This document shows positions 7,918-17,200 of a DNA stretch of 45,447 nucleotides, one piece after another. How positions within the stretch are numbered: the stretch's first letter is position 1; each line of letters begins with the position of its first letter. The DNA comes from CAZJYI01 sp964550025 (GTDB taxonomy: Bacteria > Verrucomicrobiota > Kiritimatiellia > UBA8416 > CAYOBW01). The position numbers and the translations under genes were made by a program. The stretch is from positions 1-45,447 of the forward strand of contig CAZJYI010000092.1 of NCBI GenBank assembly GCA_964550025.1, read 5' to 3'. Below the pieces are notes generated by a model. The model searched no databases and was not told where the DNA came from. It saw nothing but the letters and a program-made list of their open reading frames with translations.

Positions 7918-8718
7918 ATCGTATCCATCGTCATCGGCGTTCTCGCCGGCATTCTGACGTACCAGTACATCCAGGGCGAGAGAAGGAAGCTGAAGAAGCT
8001 TGAAGAGCGCATTTTCGAGAAGGCGAGCAAGATCAAGGTGATGGTAGCCAAGACGGAGATCCCGAGCGGGACGACCATCAAGATCAGTGACGTGGAGCCG
8101 GCAGAGGTGTTCCAGATCGCCGTCGGGAACCGCGCGGTCGAGCTCAAGCAGGGCAAGATGATCCTGGGACGCAAGGCCCTGTTCAAGATCAAGCGGGGCG
8201 AGCCCATCATGTGGGACGTCCTCGAGGGCGGACGTGGCGGCGGCGGACTGGCCGAACTGGTCACCACCAAAATGCGGGCCGTTTCCCTTTCCATTTCGGG
8301 CGCCAACTGCGTCAGCAGCATGGTCCAACCCAATGACCGCGTAGACGTGTTGGGAACGTTCTCGTTCCCATCCAAGACCGTGGAAGGCGAGATGGAGGCC
8401 GTCACACTGACCGTGCTCCAGGATGTAACCGTGTTGGCAACGGGGCAGACAACGGCGCGCGACGCCGTCTTGCCTCTCCAGACCCGGCGCGGACAGAGCG
8501 CCTACAGCACGGTGACCCTCGAGGTCACCCCGCGCGAAGCCGAACTGCTCGTCTTCACGCAGCAGCTCAAGGGCCGTCTGGCGCTGACGCTCCGCAACCC
8601 GCGGGACGTCTCCTACGAGAGTGAGCTCCCCTCGGTTGATTTCCGGCAACTGGAGACGAGCCTTCCCGATCTGAATCTCTACCGCCAGCGCAACATACGA
8701 TACAGGACGGATCTGTAG
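7819..8718 (+). CDS. cpaB: Flp pilus assembly protein CpaB/RcpC
   Basis: After an N-terminal extension, the stretch MKQKIIPIVSIVIGVLAGIL forms the single inner-membrane anchor usual for CpaB. A SAF domain follows (KIKVMVAKTEIPSGTTIKISDVEPAEVF), then the RcpC-type domain (MRAVSLSISGANCVSSMVQPNDRVDVLGTF is split here by its core motif VQPNDRVDVLG). CpaB is a periplasmic component thought to act with the secretin. The longer start at 7819 is reported because AAGAGG lies 11 bases upstream. The ATG at 7897 gives the more typical protein with the anchor at its very start, and could equally be the real one. The cpaF start follows 5 bp after the stop. Confidence 0.9.
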   Translation: MKHKIIPEAAAGRKKRLTLTHGTAKGMKQKIIPIVSIVIGVLAGILTYQYIQGERRKLKKLEERIFEKASKIKVMVAKTEIPSGTTIKISDVEPAEVFQIAVGNRAVELKQGKMILGRKALFKIKRGEPIMWDVLEGGRGGGGLAELVTTKMRAVSLSISGANCVSSMVQPNDRVDVLGTFSFPSKTVEGEMEAVTLTVLQDVTVLATGQTTARDAVLPLQTRRGQSAYSTVTLEVTPREAELLVFTQQLKGRLALTLRNPRDVSYESELPSVDFRQLETSLPDLNLYRQRNIRYRTDL

Positions 8719-8723
8719 CGGCC

Positions 8724-10502
8724 ATGACCGATCTTATCCAGCTCGAAGTGCAGCGTCCGGACAAGCCGGCCAGCGTCTTTCCCATCTCGGCCGGGGTCTA
8801 CACGGTCGGCAGCGAAGACGATTGCCGCATCCGCCTCTCCCACGCGGGCGTTGACAAGCGCCACGCGATTCTGACGGTGCGCAACAGCGACTGCTGGATC
8901 GAGGACCTCGACGCCCCACACGGGACCAGCGTGGACAACGTGAAGATCCATGGACGCGTCGCCGTCTCACCGGGCCAGCACATTGGCGTTGGGCCTTTCA
9001 CGCTGATCATCCGTCAACGGGAAGTCGCCGGTTCGGCCGCGGCGCCGCCGCCCTCCCCCCCCACCCCAGTCACCATGGAGGAAGCGCCGCCGAAAGAGCC
9101 GGAGCCGATCGCCGCTGTTCCCGTCCCGGACGAACCGGAGATCAAGGGACCACCACCCTCGAACGGCGAAGTCTCCTCCCCGGCGGGCAGACGCCCCTCG
9201 GAGCTCAGCGCCCAGTTGGAGAAACGCCGGTCGGTCAAACAGCAGATTCACAAGGAGCTGGTCGAACGGCTCGATATCAAGCGGCTGTCCGCCTCCCGCA
9301 TCGACCGCGACGAGCTTCACGCGCGCGCACGCAAAACGATCCGCGACATCGTTCGCGAGGTCAGCGGCAAGCTCCCGCCGGGAATGAAACCCAGCGAAGT
9401 GATCAAGGAAGTCTATGACGAGGCGCTGGGACTGGGCCCCCTCGAAGACTACCTGGCAGACCCGGCCATAACCGAGATCATGGTCAACGGGCCCGACCAG
9501 GTTTACGTGGAGAAGCACGGCAAGCTGGTTCACACCGGCAGCACGTTCATGGATGACGATTCGGTGCTTGCCATCATCGAGCGCATCGTCTCGCCCATCG
9601 GACGGCGTATCGATGAAAGCCAGCCCTACGTTGACGCCCGGCTCCCGGACGGATCGCGTGTCAACGCCATCATCCACCCGCTCTCGCTCGTCGGCCCCTG
9701 CATCACCATCCGCAAGTTCTCCAAAACACCGTTCACCAACGAAGACCTGATCGGGTTCGGCACGATGACGCCCCACATTTCCGAACTGGTGAACGTGTGC
9801 GTGCTGTTGCGCAAGAACATCATCATCTCGGGCGGAACGGGCTCGGGAAAGACAACCCTGCTGAACGTCTTCAGCAGCTTTCTGCCCACAACCGACCGCA
9901 TCGTGACCATCGAGGATGCAGCCGAGCTGCGGCTACGCCAGACGCACGTCGTCCGGCTCGAAGCGCGCCCCCCCAACATCGAGGGGCGCGGCGCCGTCGC
10001 CATTCGCGATCTCGTGCGCAATTCCCTGCGCATGCGGCCCGACCGCATCGTCGTGGGCGAGTGCCGCGGCGGGGAGGCCCTCGACATGCTCCAGGCCATG
10101 AACACGGGGCACGACGGGTCGCTGACGACGGTACACGCGAACTCCCCGCGCGACGTGATCTCCCGTCTCGAGACCATGGTACTCATGGCTGGCATGGACC
10201 TGCCCGTACGGGCAATTCGCGAGCAGATCGCTTCGGCCATCGACATGATCGTGCACGAGTCGCGCTTCAGCGACGGCACACGCAAGGTCGTGAAGGTCAC
10301 GGAGGTCTGCGGCCTCGAAGGCGACCAGATCACGATGCAGGATATCTTCGAGTACAACCAGACGGGCATCGACGAGGAAGGTCACGTACTGGGCTACTTC
10401 CGACCGACCGGGGCCGTTCCCACGTTCCTGCCCGAGATTCACTCCCGCGGCCTGACTATCAACCAGAAGATGTTCGATCCCGTTCAAAACGAGGAATCCT
10501 GA
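8724..10502 (+). CDS. cpaF: FHA domain-CpaF/TadA fusion ATPase
   Basis: Residues 1-105 form an FHA-like domain (VYTVGSEDDCRIRL, then KRHAIL and HGTSVDN). A proline-rich linker of about 75 residues follows, then a CpaF/TadA secretion ATPase: Walker A GGTGSGKTT with K376, the conserved acidic segment TIEDAAEL near 395 and the histidine box TTVHANSP near 470. CpaF powers pilin export and assembly on the cytoplasmic face. In the FHA part the usual Gly-Arg is Gly-Ser and the usual Ser-Arg before His is Asp-Lys-Arg, so phosphothreonine binding may be weakened. FHA-CpaF fusions are known in other bacteria; the kinase next door makes the fusion noteworthy. tadB begins 2 bp after the stop. Confidence 0.95.
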   Translation: MTDLIQLEVQRPDKPASVFPISAGVYTVGSEDDCRIRLSHAGVDKRHAILTVRNSDCWIEDLDAPHGTSVDNVKIHGRVAVSPGQHIGVGPFTLIIRQREVAGSAAAPPPSPPTPVTMEEAPPKEPEPIAAVPVPDEPEIKGPPPSNGEVSSPAGRRPSELSAQLEKRRSVKQQIHKELVERLDIKRLSASRIDRDELHARARKTIRDIVREVSGKLPPGMKPSEVIKEVYDEALGLGPLEDYLADPAITEIMVNGPDQVYVEKHGKLVHTGSTFMDDDSVLAIIERIVSPIGRRIDESQPYVDARLPDGSRVNAIIHPLSLVGPCITIRKFSKTPFTNEDLIGFGTMTPHISELVNVCVLLRKNIIISGGTGSGKTTLLNVFSSFLPTTDRIVTIEDAAELRLRQTHVVRLEARPPNIEGRGAVAIRDLVRNSLRMRPDRIVVGECRGGEALDMLQAMNTGHDGSLTTVHANSPRDVISRLETMVLMAGMDLPVRAIREQIASAIDMIVHESRFSDGTRKVVKVTEVCGLEGDQITMQDIFEYNQTGIDEEGHVLGYFRPTGAVPTFLPEIHSRGLTINQKMFDPVQNEES

Positions 10503-10504
10503 CC

Positions 10505-11380
10505 ATGTGGCTGTTGATCCCCTTCCTGTTCGGCACCAGCGTTGCCGGACTGGCATACGTCGTGATGCGGGCAACGTTTTCCGGAGCCGAGGCGTACTCG
10601 GGGGCCTACTCGGAGGTGACGGCCAAGCAGTTCGAGGACGTGTTCCTGTTCATCCCCCCCAGGCGTATTGCCGAGATCGGGATAGCCATCTCGGCCGTTC
10701 TGTTTCTGTTCGTCTTTCTGCTGGTGGTCGATTGGTCTTCCCCGAAGAGCATTGTGATGGCCCTCCTGCTCGGCACCATCGCAGCCCTGCTCGGCGTACG
10801 CGCTCCGACGCAGGCGCTGAAGTTCCTCAAAGCCAGGCGCCTTCGACGCTTCAACCTGCAGCTCGTCGACACGCTCGTGAGTATGAGCAACGCGCTCAAG
10901 GCCGGTTTCAGCATTCTGCAGGCCTTCGAGAGCGTGGTCCGCGACGGCGAGAACCCCATCGCACAGGAATTCGACGTCTTCCTGCAGCAGACACGCGTCG
11001 GCGTCAGCTTCTCGGAAGCCCTGGCGAACCTCGATCACCGCGTGGGGAGCGACGACCTCACGCTGGTCGTCCTGTCCATCGAGAGCGCCCGGCAAACCGG
11101 CGGCAACCTGACGGAGATTTTTGAGACGATATCGGCCACGATTCGCGAACGCATGCGCATCGAGAACCGCATCCGTACCCTGACGGCGCAGGGCCGGCTC
11201 CAGGGCATCATCGTGGGGCTGATGCCAATCGTCATCGGGTTCGCCCTGATGATCGTCGAGCCCGAGATGATGCGGCCCTTCCTGCATTCGACGCTGGGCA
11301 TCGCCATCATCTGTACCGTTGCCGTCCTGATCGGAATGGGCGGCTACGTGATCAGGAAGATCATTGCCATTGATGTGTAG
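10505..11380 (+). CDS. tadB: Tad pilus inner-membrane platform protein TadB
   Basis: The 291-residue protein has an N-terminal membrane segment, two more at about 58-100, a T2SF (GspF-like) cytoplasmic domain (VDTLVSMSNALKAGFSILQAF onward, in pieces of that motif) and two C-terminal membrane segments ending IAIICTVAVLIGMGGYVI. This is the standard TadB layout and TadB pairs with TadC as the platform for CpaF. The start is fixed by ATG two bases after the cpaF stop. A longer open frame extends upstream inside cpaF but reads in a different frame from the ATPase and is not coding. Confidence 0.93.
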   Translation: MWLLIPFLFGTSVAGLAYVVMRATFSGAEAYSGAYSEVTAKQFEDVFLFIPPRRIAEIGIAISAVLFLFVFLLVVDWSSPKSIVMALLLGTIAALLGVRAPTQALKFLKARRLRRFNLQLVDTLVSMSNALKAGFSILQAFESVVRDGENPIAQEFDVFLQQTRVGVSFSEALANLDHRVGSDDLTLVVLSIESARQTGGNLTEIFETISATIRERMRIENRIRTLTAQGRLQGIIVGLMPIVIGFALMIVEPEMMRPFLHSTLGIAIICTVAVLIGMGGYVIRKIIAIDV

Positions 11381-11391
11381 ATAGGGGAGCC

Positions 11392-12336
11392 ATGGTAGGC
11401 GAAGTGATAAAACTGGACCCGTTCGATCCGTTCACGATCGTTCTGAGCGTGCTCGCCGCGCTCTGCGCGGGCGGCCTGGGATGGTACGCCGCCTCCGTGG
11501 CGCAGCAGATCACGTACGTGACGCTGGCGGACGGCCGCCGCCAGGAACGCCAGCTCCCGGTCGTGTTCCGCATGCTGCTGCCCCTGACGCCCAATTTCAC
11601 GCCGCTGTTCAACAGAAAGGGCATGACACCGCTGCGGGACAAGACACACCGCGACATCGTGGCGGCGGGGTACCGCGGATTGATCGCCGGGGACGAGCTG
11701 CTCTCGATGCAATTCTGCATGCTGCTCGTCTTCACCATACCATGGGTGTTCTTTGTCAAGTACGCCATGACGCTCGCGCCCGGAAACCTCCTCCCCAAGC
11801 TCGAGAGCGCCTTTTACACCATCGGCGTGCTGTGGCTCTTCTTCTATCCCCAAATGTGGCTGAAGCAGCAGTTACGCATTCGCCACATAAAGATCCGGCG
11901 CGCACTGCCGTTCGTGATGGATCTTCTTACCCTGTCGGTCGAAGCCGGAATGGACTTCATGACGGCACTTCAGCGCAATGTCGAACGCCGCCGCATCGAC
12001 GCTCTGAGCGAGGAGCTCATCACCGTCATCCGCGAGATTCAGCTTGGCAAAACGCGCCGCGAGGCCCTTCGTGCGATGTCCGAGAGGGTCAACCTCTCAG
12101 ACCTGCGTTCCGTCGTCAACGCGCTGTGCCAGGCCGACGAGCTTGGGGTGAGCATCGGCTCCATCCTTCGGATCCAGGCCGACCAGATCCGGCAGAGACG
12201 CTTCGAGCGCGCAGAGAAACTCGCCAACGAGGCCCCCGTGAAGATGCTCTTCCCGCTCCTGTTCTTCATCTTCCCCGCCGTCTTCCTGATCCTGCTCGGC
12301 CCCGTCGTAGCCAGAATCCTCGCGCAGGGATTCTAG
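11392..12336 (+). CDS. tadC: Tad pilus inner-membrane platform protein TadC
   Basis: The 314-residue protein has an N-terminal membrane segment, a pair of helices at about 105-155, a T2SF domain with the TadC-like core RALPFVMDLLTLSVEAGMDF and EKLANEAPVKMLFPL, and a last hydrophobic helix. The motif AGMDFMTAL and the order after TadB fit TadC. GGGGAG lies 5 bases before the ATG. It is the last gene of the pilus cluster and converges with the symporter gene. Confidence 0.92.
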   Translation: MVGEVIKLDPFDPFTIVLSVLAALCAGGLGWYAASVAQQITYVTLADGRRQERQLPVVFRMLLPLTPNFTPLFNRKGMTPLRDKTHRDIVAAGYRGLIAGDELLSMQFCMLLVFTIPWVFFVKYAMTLAPGNLLPKLESAFYTIGVLWLFFYPQMWLKQQLRIRHIKIRRALPFVMDLLTLSVEAGMDFMTALQRNVERRRIDALSEELITVIREIQLGKTRREALRAMSERVNLSDLRSVVNALCQADELGVSIGSILRIQADQIRQRRFERAEKLANEAPVKMLFPLLFFIFPAVFLILLGPVVARILAQGF

Positions 12337-12356
12337 CCTGCCGACCTCTACGGGAT

Positions 12357-12377
12357 CGGAACGCTTGGCGCGTTCCG
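12357..12377. terminator. Hairpin between convergent tadC and symporter genes
   Basis: CGGAACGC, loop TTGGC and GCGTTCCG form a perfect 8-bp stem centred between two converging genes. There is no U-tract, so it may act as a bidirectional stop structure or be a palindromic repeat. It resembles the hairpin at 14125 in base composition and arm sequence (GGAAC/GTTCC). Confidence 0.45.
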
Positions 12378-12387
12378 CTGCAACCAC

Positions 12388-14043
12388 TCAGTCCTCCGGC
12401 AGCGTCTTGAACCAGGTGAAGTAGAGGACCACGCAGCAGGCAACGCATATGCCGGTGCTGACGGCCGCGTCGAGGAACCAGTGCCCCATCACGAACGTCG
12501 GGATCATGTACAGTGAGACCATGCCGACTACGCCAATGATGCTGTTGAACACCACGAGGGGGAACGAGAGCGGCGTGGCCATGGGTTTGCCGGACGCCCT
12601 GACACGCTTCTCGATCGCACCCCATACCCCGAACGGACGGACTCGGCGGTAGAACTCGTCGATTTCCTCTTCCCTGATAGGGGCCGTCACGAGCGAACCG
12701 ATGACACAACCGGCCAGGGAGCTCAGCAGGATCGTGTAGGTAAAAGCGTCGTTCGAGATGCTGCTCAGCACCGGCAGGTCNNNNNNNNNNNNNNNNNNNN
12801 NNNNNNNNNNNNNNNNNNNNNNNNNNNNNNNNNNNNNNNNNNNNNNNNNNNNNNNNNNNNNNNNNNNNNNNNNNNNNNNNTGCCCCGACCCGGAATCCTC
12901 CTCGCTGTGCGTGAGCGGCTGGTAGATGTCCCTCACAATGATCGAGGCGGAGGCGTTGATCTCGGAACTGAAGGTCGACATGTAGGCCGCCACAAACCCG
13001 ACGGAGACCAGCCCCTTGATCCCGGAGGCCAACAGTCCCGACTTGAGAAAGAGCGGGAGCGCGGCATCCGGGTCGGCACCGGCCACGACCGACGGGCTGA
13101 ACACGGTGAAACCGATGAAGCAGATACCGGCAATCACGAGCCAGCGCGGCAACGCGAGTGCCGTCCAGAGCGCGGCCATCCAGCCCGCCTCCTTGACCGT
13201 CTTCGTGGCCAGGAAGCGCTGCTCGCCGTAGCGCCCCCCTGCCCCGCCGATGCAGCCGAGAAAGCCAACCACCGAGAATGCCGCCATGGCACGCAGGAGG
13301 TCGCCCCACGGTTTGTAGTCGCTCCCGGCAAACACCCCCAGGTTCGGGCGTGCCTCGAACGCCAGCGACTTCCAGTAGTCCGAAGTGATGCCGGCCTTCG
13401 CAATGCCGGCGTGCAGCTCTGCCGCGGTGTAGTTCGTGTAGCAGACGTACCCCACGATGAACGATATGGCAAACAGCAGGATCGTCTGCAGAAAGTCGGT
13501 CAGGATCACGCCGCGAAACCCACCCACGAGCACGTAGATGCTGGTTACGCCCATCACGATGATGGCCGCCGGGTGGCCGGGCAACTGGAAGATCTCGGCG
13601 AACTTGTGGATCGCGATGTACGAGGTGCCCAGCGAGGCGACACTGAAGAGCAGGATCATGACCGAAAACGCACTGCGCCCCCACTTCGCGCCGCGATCCG
13701 TGCCGAAGCGAATCCGATTCAACTCGGCGGCGGTCAGCACGCCGGTCCGCCGGATCCAGATCCCGGAATACGTCATCAGAAAGACCGCGCTCGGCAGCCA
13801 CCAAACCATCAGCAGCCACCAGCTCTTCATACCCAATACGATCAGGATGGCAATGAACCAGATCGTCCCGGCGATGGAGTAGTTACTGGCTGACCCCGAC
13901 GCCGCCAGCATCCACCACTTGCTCTGGTTGTCGCCCAGGAAATACGACTTGATACTGGTCGACGACTTGCGGCTGAAAAACACCCCCGCCCCGATCGTAA
14001 TGACGAAGTAGGCGACGATGATGGCGATGTCGATCCCGGTCAT
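12388..14043 (-). CDS. Sodium:solute symporter (SSS family), interrupted by an assembly gap
   Basis: A polytopic membrane protein starts MTGIDIAIIVAYFVITIGAGVF, with features of the SSS/SLC5 family: early GDNQSKWWMLAASGSASNYS, the helix VLVGGFRGVILTDFLQ and AAYMSTFSSEINASASIIVRD. Members import sugars and other organic solutes with sodium. AGGAGA 7 bases upstream supports the start. The 100-N gap lies between about residues 388 and 421; the reading frame happens to be kept across it but the gap length is unknown. It follows the GH95/GH29 fusion gene on the same strand, 160 bp downstream of that gene's end, so it is a likely importer for released sugar. Confidence 0.92.
   Translation of the reverse strand: MTGIDIAIIVAYFVITIGAGVFFSRKSSTSIKSYFLGDNQSKWWMLAASGSASNYSIAGTIWFIAILIVLGMKSWWLLMVWWLPSAVFLMTYSGIWIRRTGVLTAAELNRIRFGTDRGAKWGRSAFSVMILLFSVASLGTSYIAIHKFAEIFQLPGHPAAIIVMGVTSIYVLVGGFRGVILTDFLQTILLFAISFIVGYVCYTNYTAAELHAGIAKAGITSDYWKSLAFEARPNLGVFAGSDYKPWGDLLRAMAAFSVVGFLGCIGGAGGRYGEQRFLATKTVKEAGWMAALWTALALPRWLVIAGICFIGFTVFSPSVVAGADPDAALPLFLKSGLLASGIKGLVSVGFVAAYMSTFSSEINASASIIVRDIYQPLTHSEEDSGSGXXXXXXXXXXXXXXXXXXXXXXXXXXXXXXXXXXDLPVLSSISNDAFTYTILLSSLAGCVIGSLVTAPIREEEIDEFYRRVRPFGVWGAIEKRVRASGKPMATPLSFPLVVFNSIIGVVGMVSLYMIPTFVMGHWFLDAAVSTGICVACCVVLYFTWFKTLPED
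12781..12880. other. Assembly gap (100 N) inside the symporter gene
   Basis: Exactly 100 N, the conventional placeholder for unknown length. Missing sequence corresponds to part of the symporter between its ninth or tenth helix and the C-terminal helices. Confidence 0.99.
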
Positions 14044-14124
14044 AGGCTTCTCTCCTGTACCCCCTGCCTGAGGAGCGGGGGCCGTGTTGGAAGCACGGGG
14101 CGGAACTGTGTGCGACTGCCCGTA

Positions 14125-14145
14125 GCGCGGAAACTCGTTCCGCGC
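14125..14145. repeat. Palindromic hairpin upstream of the symporter gene
   Basis: GCGCGGAA, loop ACTCG and TTCCGCGC form a perfect 8-bp stem. It is preceded by CCGTA. The intercistronic setting, the lack of a T-tract and the leading GTAG shared with the element at 15993 suggest a dispersed palindromic repeat. It could also protect or terminate the upstream transcript. Confidence 0.5.
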
Positions 14146-14203
14146 CTGCGCATGACAAGAGAAACATGTGTGAGAAACTGGCCAGTAGGTCCGATTTCTC
14201 TCG

Positions 14204-17200
14204 TCACTTTATCTCTCCCATGCTCGTGCGCGGAACAGANNNNNNNNNNNNNNNNNNNNNNNNNNNNNNNNNNNNNNNNNNNNNNNNNNNNNNNNNNNNN
14301 NNNNNNNNNNNNNNNNNNNNNNNNNNNNNNNNNNNNNNNCCCTCGCCTTCAAGCCAGGCGCCCGGGCAGCTGCTCGGCAGTTGACGGGAGACCTCGCCGG
14401 CCGCGTAGTCCTCGTGAGGGCTGGAGACCGGGATGGGTACTTTCACTCCCCGTGTGTTGAACGTGACGATCGCATTGGGGTTGCCGGTTCTCAGCGCAGC
14501 CTTCAGCGTCTTCAGATTGGGCGGCTCGTTCTCGGGAAAACGCACATCGGCATGATAGCAGCCGTCGACCCACCAGCCGGCGATCTTCGTCCCCCACTGC
14601 TTCGACCACTGCTCGTGGATCTTGACCCAATTCCACAGGAACTCGATCTGCCCCTTGCGGTTCGCCTGCCAGTCGTTGGGCTGGCCGCGTTTCCGCAGTC
14701 CCACGAGATGGTCGTTGTGGTGGCTGGTCATCCCCAGAGCCTTGCGCGCCTCGACGTCGCCCCATCCGATCTCGGCCGCCGTGTATACCAGCACCTTGAT
14801 TCCGAGCGGGTTCAATGTGTCGGCAAGGTCGCTGACCAAGTCGCGTCGCGCACACTTGCTGGGAGAGATTCCGGTGAGCTTGTCGTAAACAGGGTTGCGC
14901 GCGCAGTAGTGCCCGGAGCCCTGGCCGATCGTGATGAAGAAGTAGTCGGCTCCGACTTCCTGGAGCTGCTTGGCCAACCCCTTGACGTCGAAGGCATCTA
15001 CCTGCCGGCTCCACTCTTCCGCGCTCTTGCCCTCGTTCGCGCGTCCCGCCGGGTTGGCCAGGTAGTGGAAGAAGACGCCCCATTTGCCGGCGAACCACGC
15101 CGAGCGGTCCACCACTGCTGCTTTGTCCGACATCGCAAGCTCCAGTTGTTCGCCCACACCCGTTTCAAACGTGAACCGGTCGCCATCGAGTGTCTCGGTC
15201 CCGTTCGCGCGAGTCAACGTCACTGTCCTGCCCGGCCACGGGTTGACCATCGTGCAGTCCTTGCCGCGTTCGCTCGTGATCTTCACGTGCTGCACCTGGC
15301 CGTCGTTCAACTCACTCGACACCAGGAAGGCGCCCCAGGCGCGAATGTTGACGAACTTCGCGTCCCTGTTCCTTGGCCAGACGGGGAAAACACGCAGCAG
15401 GTGACCACCCGGATTCGCGCCGCCCGGCACGTGCGACATGCAGAGCATTTCGTTGATGGTGTTGGGCACAGTCGACTGGTTCTCGATGCCGTGCGGGTTC
15501 CGCAGTTGGAAACCGTTGGGATAGGTGTTGCGTACGTACCGCTGGAGCTGCTCCAGGATCACCTTCGGGTCGTAGCCAACGCGCACCGCGGCCGGGAAGA
15601 AGCTGTTGGACCCGTTGCCGTCAATCCAACGCTGCATCACCGCGATGGTGTTGTGAGCGACCTCGAGCCACTTCGGGTCGCTGTCCAGGCCCAACGCGTT
15701 GCCGGGGTAAATGTGCTGGATGCCGAGCGTGTTGTTACGCCACCAGTGAGTGCCGTCCTCGCTGTACCGAAAGACCGTCTTGCCCTTCATCTCCTGCGTA
15801 GTCCACAAGCTCAGGTGGTCGAGGATATGCCGCCACTTCTTTTGCCGGCCAGCGTCGACGTTGAGTTCCCCACTCATGTCCAGCGCAAGATCAAACGCGT
15901 TGCGGATCAGCCCGAGCGCCAAGATCGGATTCATGTTCTTGCCCGACCCCTCATGGATGGAATCATTATAGTCCACGTAACGGCCGTCCCCAGTAGCTCC
16001 CTGCTCCGGCAGGGAGACCTGTTGCGCACCGCTCTGCGGGGCGGCACCTCCCGCCTGAAGGCGTGAGGGACGGGTCTCCGACCGGAGGTCGGAGCTACGG
16101 GGCTCCCACTTCAGGTAGTCTTCCCAGAAGCTGACCACCTCGAGGACGAAGGGATACACTTTCTTGCCGTACGCCGCATCCCGTGTGGTACGCCAGCGTT
16201 GAGCGATATTCACGAGGCAGTACGAGGGGTTGGTGCGCTGGCCGAAAAAGAGGCCCTCTCCTTCCGAGTGCCGTCCCCCGCCATACTTGCTCTTCCGTGT
16301 GGTCTCAATACCCAAAGGACCAATCCCCACCGGGTAGTGCACGCCGCGCATCTTCTCCCCGAACACGGCCTTCGCGTACCAGCGGCCGCGCTCGCGGAAA
16401 TCGAGGATCGGTGTATCCTGCGGGTCACCCTGCTCAACGCGGTTGGCAGAGTAGAGCGCGTAAAACGGAGCCATGTGGTTGTAGTTCAGGTGGTAGTCGC
16501 CGGCCCAGGCAGGGTTGTCTGTCGTGACCCAGCCGAAAATCCCGGGAGGGAAGCGCAGATCGCGACTGCAGGCGCCCATGTGATAGAGGCTGCGGTAGTA
16601 GGCCTTCTCGAGCTCGGGGTCGCCGATTTCCACAAAGGACTTGGCCCAGAAGTCGGTCCACCAGGCGGCGTGGGCCTTGCGGAGGCCAGCCACATGGGAC
16701 GTATGGGACTCATGGGACATATGGGCCAGAGCAGCGACCACGTCCTCGGCGTACGTCTTGCTCTTGAACACGCTGTCCATCGCCAGCACCAGCGTGACGG
16801 GCTTGCCGGGCTTCAGCGTGAAGCGCGCGCCGACCGGCTGCACGCCCGTGCTGCCGGCGGCGTTGGCAATCTCGCCGTCGACGTAGGCCGTGAGCTGCGC
16901 CCCGTCCCACGTGCCGGCCACGTGAACCCACTTGTCCTTCGGCAGAACCGCGCTCTCCACGTACTTGCCGCCGGCCGCGGTGAAGCGCAGCTTGCCGGCC
17001 GAGAGCCCGATGCTGACGCCCTTGTTCCATTCCCCGCAGCTCAGGATGTAGTTGGCCTGCTCATGCGCGTCGTCGATCCTGACCCAACAGGCCATCGTCA
17101 CGGGCTCGACGGGCAATGGCAGGTTGCCGCAGTCCAGAAAGCACGCCTTGTCGCCCGTGAACTGCCAGGCTTTGCCGACCTTGCCCGGCACTACCCGCAT

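Noticed and set aside
9797..10504. Upstream extension of the tadB frame into cpaF
   Set aside because: The ATPase frame here encodes conserved motifs, so the extension is out-of-frame noise. The tadB ATG at 10505 fits the operon.
12781..14339. Using the kept reading frame across the N runs as evidence for intact genes
   Set aside because: Both runs are exactly 100 N, a placeholder, so frame continuity across them carries no information.
14381..16066. Plus-strand open frame of 561 codons
   Set aside because: Antisense shadow of the GH95/GH29 fusion; no recognisable motifs.
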